From Kluyvera sichuanensis (lineage in GTDB: Bacteria; Pseudomonadota; Gammaproteobacteria; Enterobacterales; Enterobacteriaceae): DNA of 64,000 nucleotides. The first letter of the stretch is position 1. Each line of letters starts with the position of its first letter. Positions 57,471 through 64,000 of this stretch are shown here, piece by piece. The position numbers were made by a program, and so were the translations under genes. The stretch covers positions 40,620 to 104,619 of the forward strand of contig NZ_JABBJF010000015.1 of assembly GCF_014218705.1 (NCBI RefSeq). Direction: 5' to 3'. Under the pieces are notes generated by a model that had not been told where the DNA came from, searched no databases, and worked only from the letters and a program-made list of their open reading frames with translations.

Positions 57471-57496
57471 AAAAAAGGCCTCCCGGGTGGGAGGCC
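57471..57496 (-). terminator. pheA attenuator
   Basis: On the minus strand GGCCTCCC-ACCC-GGGAGGCC is followed by TTTTTTATTG, 25 bp before the pheA start. It is the terminator of the phenylalanine attenuation system; a preceding part of the stem can pair with leader sequence instead. Confidence 0.88.
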
Positions 57497-57544
57497 TGAT
57501 TGTTCGTCTTCGCATTCTTTATCTCACGACGAAACGCCTCCCAA

Positions 57545-57592
57545 TCAGGGGAAGGTAAAAAAGAATGCGAAGAAAAACGGTAGTCGTATCAC
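57545..57592 (-). CDS. pheL: pheA leader peptide
   Basis: A 15-residue leader read as [15 protein letters not shown], with seven Phe codons. E. coli PheL is [15 protein letters not shown], so the last eleven residues are identical. Here the ATG-AAA-CAC start is gone and the only start in frame at the right place is GTG. AAGGA lies 11 bases upstream. Ribosome stalling on the Phe codons prevents attenuation. Confidence 0.85.
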   Translation of the reverse strand: [15 protein letters not shown]

Positions 57593-57624
57593 AGCAGGTT
57601 AATTCCTTAGTGTGGTGAGGTTTT

Positions 57625-57654
57625 ACAGTACCCGCTCTGTTTTCGTTCTGTCAA
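57625..57654 (-). promoter_or_regulatory. pheA promoter
   Basis: On the minus strand TTGACA, 18 bp, TACTGT, the same hexamers and spacing as the E. coli pheA promoter as I recall it. Confidence 0.75.
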
Positions 57655-57679
57655 TAAAAAACGCGCCCGAAGGCGCGTT
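57654..57679 (-). terminator. Terminator of raiA
   Basis: On the minus strand AACGCGCC-TTCG-GGCGCGTT is followed by TTTTATT, 31 bp after the raiA stop. Its tail touches the pheA -35. Confidence 0.85.
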
Positions 57680-57709
57680 GGCGATACACATTAAAGTACA
57701 AAGTTCAGT

Positions 57710-58105
<396 letters not shown>

Positions 58106-58113
58106 TTAAAATG

Positions 58114-58129
58114 TGTGATTAAGATCACA
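58114..58129 (-). promoter_or_regulatory. CRP site of raiA
   Basis: TGTGA-TTAAGA-TCACA is a perfect CRP palindrome. A -10 TATGCT lies at 58088-58093 on the minus strand, so the site is centred near -41, a class II activator position. It agrees with known CRP control of raiA. Confidence 0.82.
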
Positions 58130-58273
58130 TTATTTTGTCACTTTTTGTCAGTGCATTCATTTTGTGAGTCAGGACAGGAAGAAGTGATTTTTTACTTGTC
58201 GGTTCGGGAAAATGCAGCCATATTTGATAGGATGACCTGGAGCTAAACCGCTTCAGCAATGACGTAAAACGAA

Positions 58274-58305
58274 TAAAAAAACGGCAGCCTCAGGGCTGCC
58301 GTTTT
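58274..58305 (-). terminator. Terminator of bamD
   Basis: On the minus strand AACGGCAGCC-CTGA-GGCTGCCGTT is followed by a T-run, 20 bp after the bamD stop. Confidence 0.88.
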
Positions 58306-58325
58306 GCTTGATAGGATTGTCCGAA

Positions 58326-59069
58326 TCAGGACTGAGTGTTTTTGCTGTTGGCCGCAATGATTTTTGCGACTTTGTCAGCCTGCGCGGTCATCTGCATTTC
58401 ACGATAGGCGTTTTCCATCTTAGGAAGCGCGTCGCGGGTGGCCTGAGTGTCCGGGTAGTTACGCATCATGTTTTCAGTGCGGTTAACCACGGCTACCCAT
58501 GCACCACGTGCAGTGTAGTAATCAACAACGGAAAGTTCATATTTCGCCAGACGATCTTTCAGGAAGACCAGACGCTTGTTGGCATCGGTGACGTACTGAC
58601 TGTTCGGGTAGCCGCGCACCAGCTTCGAGAAGTCATTGAATGCGTCACGCGCGTGCTGCGGATCGCGGTCGGAACGATCGACGCCGAAGAAGCCCTGCAG
58701 CGCGCTATCATCCAGCGCCATATTCGTCAGACCACGCATGTACATCACGTAGTCGATGTTTGGATGAGTCGGGTTCAGACGGATGAAACGGTCAATTGCG
58801 GCCTGGGCCAGCGGCAGATCGGCATTTTTATAGTATGCGTAGATCAGATCCAGCTGAACCTGCTGAGAATATGGTCCAAACGGATAGCGGTTATCCAACG
58901 CTTCCAGTTGCGTTATTGCCTGTTTCCAGTTACCGTCCTGCAGCTTTTGCTGAGCAGTTGCGTAGATTTCATTAGGCGGATTATCAGGAACTTCGTCCTT
59001 TGAACCAGAGCACCCCGCCAAAGCCAGGCTCAACGTGGCCGCTGCCACCAGATATTTCATGCGCGTCAT
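58326..59069 (-). CDS. bamD: BAM complex lipoprotein BamD
   Basis: A 247-residue essential outer-membrane lipoprotein. The start at [11 protein letters not shown] gives a signal with lipobox LALAGCS. Five TPR units follow (for example [20 protein letters not shown], then [16 protein letters not shown]). It links BamA to BamC and BamE in outer-membrane protein assembly. The open frame runs 14 codons further upstream, but the chosen start matches E. coli. It is divergent from rluD. Confidence 0.97.
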   Translation of the reverse strand: MTRMKYLVAAATLSLALAGCSGSKDEVPDNPPNEIYATAQQKLQDGNWKQAITQLEALDNRYPFGPYSQQVQLDLIYAYYKNADLPLAQAAIDRFIRLNPTHPNIDYVMYMRGLTNMALDDSALQGFFGVDRSDRDPQHARDAFNDFSKLVRGYPNSQYVTDANKRLVFLKDRLAKYELSVVDYYTARGAWVAVVNRTENMMRNYPDTQATRDALPKMENAYREMQMTAQADKVAKIIAANSKNTQS

Positions 59070-59201
59070 GACGTTTTGACTTTCCTCAAAATGTTTATAC
59101 GGGATATTCATAGTTCCTGTTCCCGATTAAGACCAGCTACAATAGCACACTATATTAAACGGCGAAGCCGTAAAAACCCAACGTTAACGAAGAAGCTGTA
59201 T

Positions 59202-60182
59202 ATGGCACAACGAGTACAACTCACCGCAACGGTGTCCGAGTCACAACTTGGACAACGCTTAGATCAGGCTTTGGCCGAAATGTTCCCTGATTATTCGCGT
59301 TCGCGCATAAAAGAATGGATCCTCGACCAACGCGTACAGGTAAATGGCAAAGTTTCAGACAAGCCAAAAGAGAAAGTCATGGGCGGCGAAACCGTCTCTA
59401 TTGACGCCGAAATTGACGAAGAGATCCGCTTTGAAGCGCAGGATATCCCACTCGATATCGTTTATGAAGATGACGACATCATGGTCATCAACAAACCACG
59501 TGACCTCGTGGTGCACCCTGGCGCTGGTAACCCGGACGGCACGGTACTGAACGCGCTGCTGCACTACTATCCGCCGATTGCCGATGTACCGCGTGCGGGC
59601 ATCGTACACCGTCTGGATAAAGACACGACCGGTTTGATGGTGGTGGCGAAAACCGTTCCGGCGCAAACGCGTCTGGTGGAATCGCTGCAGCTGCGTGAGA
59701 TCACCCGCGAGTACGAAGCGGTCGCGATTGGCCACATGACCGCAGGCGGTAGCGTTGAAGAACCGATCAGCCGTCACCCGACCAAGCGTACGCACATGGC
59801 GGTACACCCGATGGGTAAACCGGCGGTAACGCACTATCGCATTATGGAACACTTCCGTGTGCACACGCGTCTGCGGCTACGTCTGGAAACCGGACGTACG
59901 CACCAGATCCGCGTGCACATGGCGCATATCACCCATCCGCTGGTGGGCGATCAGGTCTATGGTGGACGCCCGCGTCCGCCGAAAGGCGCATCGGATGAGT
60001 TCATTTCCGTACTGCGTAAGTTTGACCGTCAAGCGCTTCACGCGACCATGCTGCGTCTCTATCACCCGATTTCGGGGATTGAAATGGAATGGCATGCGCC
60101 AATCCCGCAGGATATGGTTGATCTGATCGCAGTGATGCGCGACGACTTTGAAGAACATAAGGATGACGTAGACTGGCTATGA
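59202..60182 (+). CDS. rluD: 23S rRNA pseudouridine synthase D
   Basis: A 326-residue enzyme that makes pseudouridines 1911, 1915 and 1917 in helix 69 of 23S rRNA. It has an N-terminal S4 domain (QLGQRLDQALAEMFPDYSRS) and the catalytic HRLDKDTTGLMVVAK with the active Asp. The start MAQRVQLTATV is E. coli-like; the 42 codons before it lie in the bamD-rluD spacer. It overlaps pgeF by four bases. Confidence 0.97.
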   Translation: MAQRVQLTATVSESQLGQRLDQALAEMFPDYSRSRIKEWILDQRVQVNGKVSDKPKEKVMGGETVSIDAEIDEEIRFEAQDIPLDIVYEDDDIMVINKPRDLVVHPGAGNPDGTVLNALLHYYPPIADVPRAGIVHRLDKDTTGLMVVAKTVPAQTRLVESLQLREITREYEAVAIGHMTAGGSVEEPISRHPTKRTHMAVHPMGKPAVTHYRIMEHFRVHTRLRLRLETGRTHQIRVHMAHITHPLVGDQVYGGRPRPPKGASDEFISVLRKFDRQALHATMLRLYHPISGIEMEWHAPIPQDMVDLIAVMRDDFEEHKDDVDWL

Positions 60183-60910
60183 CCAAAATCATTGTCCCGG
60201 AGTGGCCGCTGCCAGCAAGCGTAGCGGCCTGCAGTTCAACGCGCGTGGGCGGGGTTAGCGAAGGGGCGTGGGATTCTCTGAATCTCGGTGCCCACTGTGG
60301 CGATAATCTTGATCACGTAGAAGAGAACCGTAAGCGTATGTTTGCGGCAGGTAAACTGCCGTCGAAACCGGTGTGGCTTGAGCAGGTACACGGTAAAGAG
60401 GTTCTGCATCTGACCGGTGAACCTTATGCCTCTAAGCGCGCCGATGCTTCCTATAGCAATACGCCCGGGACTGTGTGTGCGGTGATGACAGCCGATTGTC
60501 TGCCGGTGCTTTTCTGTAATAAAGCCGGAACCGAAGTCGCTGCGGCGCATGCCGGATGGCGCGGGCTGTGCGACGGCGTGCTGGAAGAGACCGTTGCCTG
60601 CTTCAAAGATAGCCCAGAGAACATTGTTGCCTGGCTTGGCCCGGCGATTGGGCCGCTGGCTTTCGAAGTCGGCCCGGAAGTGCGTGAAGCGTTTATGGCG
60701 AAAGATGCCAATGCGGTTAGCGCCTTCCGTCCTGCCGGCGAAAAATACTATGCTGATATCTACCAGCTGGCGCGTCAGCGCTTGGGGAATATCGGCGTAA
60801 CCGCACTCTTTGGCGGTGACCGCTGTACCTTCAGCGAAAAAGATGATTTCTTCTCTTACCGCCGTGACCGTACTACGGGTCGTATGGCAAGTTTCATCTG
60901 GCTGATATAA
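60179..60910 (+). CDS. pgeF: Polyphenol oxidase-like peptidoglycan editing protein
   Basis: A 243-residue YfiH/PgeF protein of the DUF152 family. It has STRVGGVSEGAWDSLNLG, the zinc-ligand motif HAGWRGL, and C-x-H ligands (TADCLPVLF nearby). PgeF removes wrongly incorporated L-Ser from peptidoglycan precursors. It is coupled to rluD by an ATGA overlap. Confidence 0.95.
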   Translation: MTKIIVPEWPLPASVAACSSTRVGGVSEGAWDSLNLGAHCGDNLDHVEENRKRMFAAGKLPSKPVWLEQVHGKEVLHLTGEPYASKRADASYSNTPGTVCAVMTADCLPVLFCNKAGTEVAAAHAGWRGLCDGVLEETVACFKDSPENIVAWLGPAIGPLAFEVGPEVREAFMAKDANAVSAFRPAGEKYYADIYQLARQRLGNIGVTALFGGDRCTFSEKDDFFSYRRDRTTGRMASFIWLI

Positions 60911-60972
60911 CCTATAGAATCAAGACGATCCAGAAGGCAGACATTTTTTTCTCATTGACCAGGTCATTTAAC

Positions 60973-61000
60973 CTTGAATAATTGAGGGATGACCTCATTT
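60973..61000 (+). promoter_or_regulatory. Sigma-32 promoter of clpB
   Basis: CTTGAA, 14 bp, CCTCATTT, ahead of clpB, as at the E. coli clpB heat-shock promoter. Confidence 0.82.
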
Positions 61001-61039
61001 AATCTCCTGTAGCAAATTTGACCTAGTATGGGAGGAGTC

Positions 61040-63613
61040 ATGCGTCTGGATCGTCTTACCAATAAATTCCAGCTTGCTCTTGCCGATGCCCAGTCGCTCG
61101 CACTGGGGCACGACAACCAATTTATCGAACCTCTTCATTTAATGAGCGCCTTGCTGAATCAGGAAGGGGGCTCGGTACGTCCTTTATTAACCTCTGCTGG
61201 CATTAATGCTGGCCAGTTGCGTACCGCTATCGATCAGGCATTGAGCCGTTTACCTCAGGTGGAAGGCACCGGTGGAGACGTGCAGCCGTCTCAGGATCTG
61301 ATGCGCGTGTTGAATCTTTGCGACAAGCTGGCGCAAAAACGTAACGACAACTTTATTTCGTCAGAGCTGTTCGTTCTGGCGGCGCTTGAGTCACGTGGCA
61401 CTCTGACCGACCTGCTGAAATCAGCGGGGGCGACAACGGCCAATATTACTCAGGCTATTGAACAGATGCGCGGGGGTGAAAGCGTGAATGACCAGGGTGC
61501 CGAAGACCAACGTCAGGCATTGAAAAAATACACGGTCGATCTGACCGAGCGCGCCGAGCAGGGCAAACTTGACCCGGTTATCGGCCGTGATGAAGAAATT
61601 CGCCGTACCATCCAGGTACTGCAGCGTCGTACGAAAAACAACCCGGTATTAATCGGTGAACCGGGCGTCGGTAAAACGGCCATTGTTGAAGGGCTGGCGC
61701 AGCGCATTATTAACGGTGAAGTTCCGGAAGGCTTAAAAGGCCGCCGTGTACTGGCGCTGGATATGGGCGCGCTGGTGGCCGGGGCGAAATACCGCGGTGA
61801 GTTTGAAGAGCGTCTGAAAGGCGTACTGAACGACCTGGCGAAACAGGAAGGCAATGTCATCCTGTTTATCGATGAGCTGCATACCATGGTCGGGGCGGGT
61901 AAAGCCGACGGCGCGATGGATGCTGGCAACATGCTAAAACCGGCGCTGGCGCGTGGGGAACTCCACTGCGTAGGCGCGACGACGCTGGATGAATATCGCC
62001 AGTACATCGAAAAAGATGCGGCGCTGGAACGTCGATTCCAGAAAGTGTTTGTCGCAGAGCCTTCGGTGGAAGACACCATCGCGATTCTGCGTGGTTTGAA
62101 AGAACGTTATGAACTGCACCACCACGTGCAGATTACTGACCCAGCAATTGTGGCGGCAGCAACGCTGTCTCACCGCTATATCGCCGACCGTCAGTTGCCG
62201 GATAAAGCTATCGACCTTATCGATGAAGCGGCGTCCAGTATTCGTATGCAGATTGACTCGAAGCCGGAAGAGCTCGACCGACTCGACCGCCGTATCATTC
62301 AGCTGAAGCTGGAACAGCAGGCACTAATGAAAGAGTCTGACGAGGCGAGTAAGAAACGTCTCGACATGCTGAACGATGAGCTGAGCGATAAAGAGCGTCA
62401 GTACTCTGAGTTAGAAGAAGAGTGGAAAGCGGAAAAAGCCTCCCTCTCCGGTACGCAGACGATTAAGGCTGAACTGGAGCAGGCGAAAATTGCCATCGAG
62501 CAGGCGCGTCGCGTCGGCGATCTGGCGCGGATGTCCGAGCTGCAGTACGGCAAAATTCCAGAGCTGGAAAAACAGCTGGAAGCGGCAACGCAGTCTGAGG
62601 GTAAAACCATGCGCCTGTTACGTAATAAAGTGACGGATGCAGAGATTGCCGAAGTGCTGGCACGCTGGACTGGTATCCCGGTTGCCCGCATGCTGGAAGG
62701 CGAACGTGAGAAACTGCTGCGTATGGAGCAGGATCTGCACAGCCGCGTGATTGGGCAGAACGAAGCGGTTGAAGCGGTATCGAATGCGATTCGCCGTAGC
62801 CGTGCCGGGCTGTCCGATCCTAACCGTCCGATTGGTTCATTCCTGTTCCTGGGGCCAACCGGGGTAGGTAAAACCGAACTGTGTAAAGCGCTGGCTAACT
62901 TTATGTTCGACAGCGACGACGCCATGGTGCGTATCGACATGTCCGAGTTTATGGAGAAACACTCCGTGTCTCGTCTGGTCGGTGCGCCTCCGGGATATGT
63001 TGGTTATGAAGAGGGCGGTTATCTGACGGAAGCGGTTCGTCGTCGTCCTTATTCTGTCATCCTGCTGGATGAAGTCGAGAAGGCGCATCCGGATGTGTTC
63101 AACATTCTGCTGCAGGTTCTGGACGACGGTCGTCTGACCGACGGGCAGGGGAGAACGGTCGACTTCCGTAACACGGTGGTCATCATGACCTCTAACCTCG
63201 GTTCCGACCTGATTCAGGAACGTTTCGGCGAACTGGACTACGGGCATATGAAAGATCTGGTACTGGGCGTGGTCAGCCACAGCTTCCGTCCAGAGTTCAT
63301 CAACCGTATAGATGAAGTGGTTGTCTTCCATCCGTTGGGTGAAAAACATATTGCGTCGATTGCCCAGATTCAGCTGCAGCGTCTGTACCAGCGTCTGGAA
63401 GAGCGTGGCTACGAAACGCAGATGTCTGATGAAGCGCTGCAGTTGCTGAGTCAGAATGGTTACGATCCGGTATATGGTGCACGTCCGTTGAAACGTGCTA
63501 TCCAGCAGCAGATCGAAAACCCGCTGGCCCAGCAGATTCTGTCCGGCGAGCTGATTCCTGGCAAAGTTATCCGCCTGGAAGTCAAAGACGATCAGATTGT
63601 GGCAGTGCAGTAA
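61040..63613 (+). CDS. clpB: ClpB disaggregase
   Basis: An 857-residue Hsp100 ATPase. The N domain (1-150) is followed by AAA1 with [10 protein letters not shown] (about 206-215), the coiled-coil middle domain (about 410-520), and AAA2 with [10 protein letters not shown] near 605. It extracts proteins from aggregates with DnaK, DnaJ and GrpE. The start at MRLDRLTNK lies behind GGGAGGAG; an ATG four codons earlier overlaps that site and is not used. Confidence 0.97.
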   Translation: MRLDRLTNKFQLALADAQSLALGHDNQFIEPLHLMSALLNQEGGSVRPLLTSAGINAGQLRTAIDQALSRLPQVEGTGGDVQPSQDLMRVLNLCDKLAQKRNDNFISSELFVLAALESRGTLTDLLKSAGATTANITQAIEQMRGGESVNDQGAEDQRQALKKYTVDLTERAEQGKLDPVIGRDEEIRRTIQVLQRRTKNNPVLIGEPGVGKTAIVEGLAQRIINGEVPEGLKGRRVLALDMGALVAGAKYRGEFEERLKGVLNDLAKQEGNVILFIDELHTMVGAGKADGAMDAGNMLKPALARGELHCVGATTLDEYRQYIEKDAALERRFQKVFVAEPSVEDTIAILRGLKERYELHHHVQITDPAIVAAATLSHRYIADRQLPDKAIDLIDEAASSIRMQIDSKPEELDRLDRRIIQLKLEQQALMKESDEASKKRLDMLNDELSDKERQYSELEEEWKAEKASLSGTQTIKAELEQAKIAIEQARRVGDLARMSELQYGKIPELEKQLEAATQSEGKTMRLLRNKVTDAEIAEVLARWTGIPVARMLEGEREKLLRMEQDLHSRVIGQNEAVEAVSNAIRRSRAGLSDPNRPIGSFLFLGPTGVGKTELCKALANFMFDSDDAMVRIDMSEFMEKHSVSRLVGAPPGYVGYEEGGYLTEAVRRRPYSVILLDEVEKAHPDVFNILLQVLDDGRLTDGQGRTVDFRNTVVIMTSNLGSDLIQERFGELDYGHMKDLVLGVVSHSFRPEFINRIDEVVVFHPLGEKHIASIAQIQLQRLYQRLEERGYETQMSDEALQLLSQNGYDPVYGARPLKRAIQQQIENPLAQQILSGELIPGKVIRLEVKDDQIVAVQ

Positions 63614-63628
63614 GTCACAAAAAGAAGA

Positions 63629-63656
63629 AAACGAGCCCTTCGGGGCTCGTTTTTGT
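63629..63656 (+). terminator. Terminator of clpB
   Basis: ACGAGCCC-TTCG-GGGCTCGT followed by TTTTTG, 17 bp after the stop. Confidence 0.9.
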
Positions 63657-63726
63657 TTAAAAACCAGGCAAAAATAAGAGGGTTGAATGAAAAATAAGCG
63701 AACGATAAGTTTTTTATAATTTATGC

Positions 63727-63926
63727 TTGCGACTTCTCAGTATCTCCCTATAATGCGCCTCCACTGACACGGAACAACGGCAAACAAGCCGCCGGGTTAG
63801 CGAGGTTCTCCTGAGAATCTCGAGAGACGAAAGCGAAAATAAACGCTTGACTCTCAAGCGGGAAAGCGTAATATGCACATCCCGCGCCGCTGACAAAGCG
63901 AAGCGGCACTGCTCTTTAACAATTTA
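63727..63926 (+). promoter_or_regulatory. rRNA operon promoters P1 and P2 with antitermination leader
   Basis: P1: TTGCGA (63727) and TATAAT (63749), 16 bp apart, with an A/T-rich UP-like stretch before it and a GCGCC discriminator after it. P2: TTGACT (63847) and TAATAT (63869), 16 bp apart. The leader has a boxB-like hairpin GCCGCT/AGCGGC (63886-63907) and boxA TGCTCTTTAACA (63910). By position after clpB this is the rrnG equivalent. The 16S gene is beyond the window end. Confidence 0.9.
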
Positions 63927-64000
63927 TCAGACAATCTGTGTGGGCACTCGAAGATACGGATTCTTAACGTCGCAAGACGATAAATGAATACCAAGTCTCT

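Noticed and set aside
63927..64000. Start of 16S rRNA
   Set aside because: The sequence is still leader; the conserved 16S 5' segment (GAAGAGTTTGATC) does not appear before the window ends.

Overview
The window is a piece of an Enterobacteriaceae chromosome. The right-hand two thirds follow the Escherichia/Salmonella gene order at the ssrA-smpB to clpB-rrnG locus, with proteins close to their E. coli counterparts. The bapABCD locus, a YadA-like gene, a DUF2946-PepSY pair and an SMP-30 gene sit at positions where E. coli K-12 has nothing equivalent, so an Enterobacter, Lelliottia, Kluyvera or Citrobacter-like host is more likely than E. coli. I cannot name the species from sequence alone.

Layout. 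1-3.9 kb: accessory DNA with an uncharacterised gene group that includes a PD-(D/E)XK nuclease, then a yeaR-yoaG operon and a lipoprotein gene. 3.99-19.8 kb: two P4-type phage satellites in tandem at the 3' end of ssrA. The inner one (about 9.18-19.79 kb) looks complete: integrase with arm sites, Vis, RNA-based immunity (CI RNA with seqA/B/C), kil/ash-like and epsilon genes, alpha primase-helicase with two iteron clusters (ori and crr), a sid-delta-psu late operon behind a TGT-N12-ACA promoter, and a P2/P4 cos site. The outer one (about 4.08-9.18 kb) is a deletion derivative. It keeps an integrase, a SIR2-HerA defence pair, cos and a broken delta-psu fusion. In both, cargo lies between cos and int and begins inside the integrase stop codon. 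The inner satellite's cargo is one 647-residue P-loop ATPase with a zinc-ribbon-like pair and a winged-helix end. It is the best candidate here for an undescribed defence system.

19.8-38.2 kb: ssrA (tmRNA) and smpB, separated by bapABCD. This encodes a 4055-residue repetitive adhesin and its type I secretion apparatus (outer-membrane TolC-like protein, ABC transporter, HlyD-type adaptor).

38.3-49 kb: conserved core: ratAB, bamE, recN (two LexA boxes), nadK, grpE (sigma-32 promoter), yfjD, ypjD, ffh, and the rpsP-rimM-trmD-rplS operon. 49-53 kb: a small trimeric-autotransporter-like gene with seven 84-bp repeats, an AT-rich gap, and a DUF2946-PepSY membrane pair. 53-57.7 kb: aromatic amino-acid genes, aroF-tyrA under TyrR boxes and pheA with its pheL attenuator, with an SMP-30 gene between them. 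57.7-64 kb: raiA (CRP site), bamD, rluD-pgeF, clpB (sigma-32 promoter), and finally the P1/P2 promoters and boxB/boxA leader of an rRNA operon. The 16S gene itself begins beyond the window.
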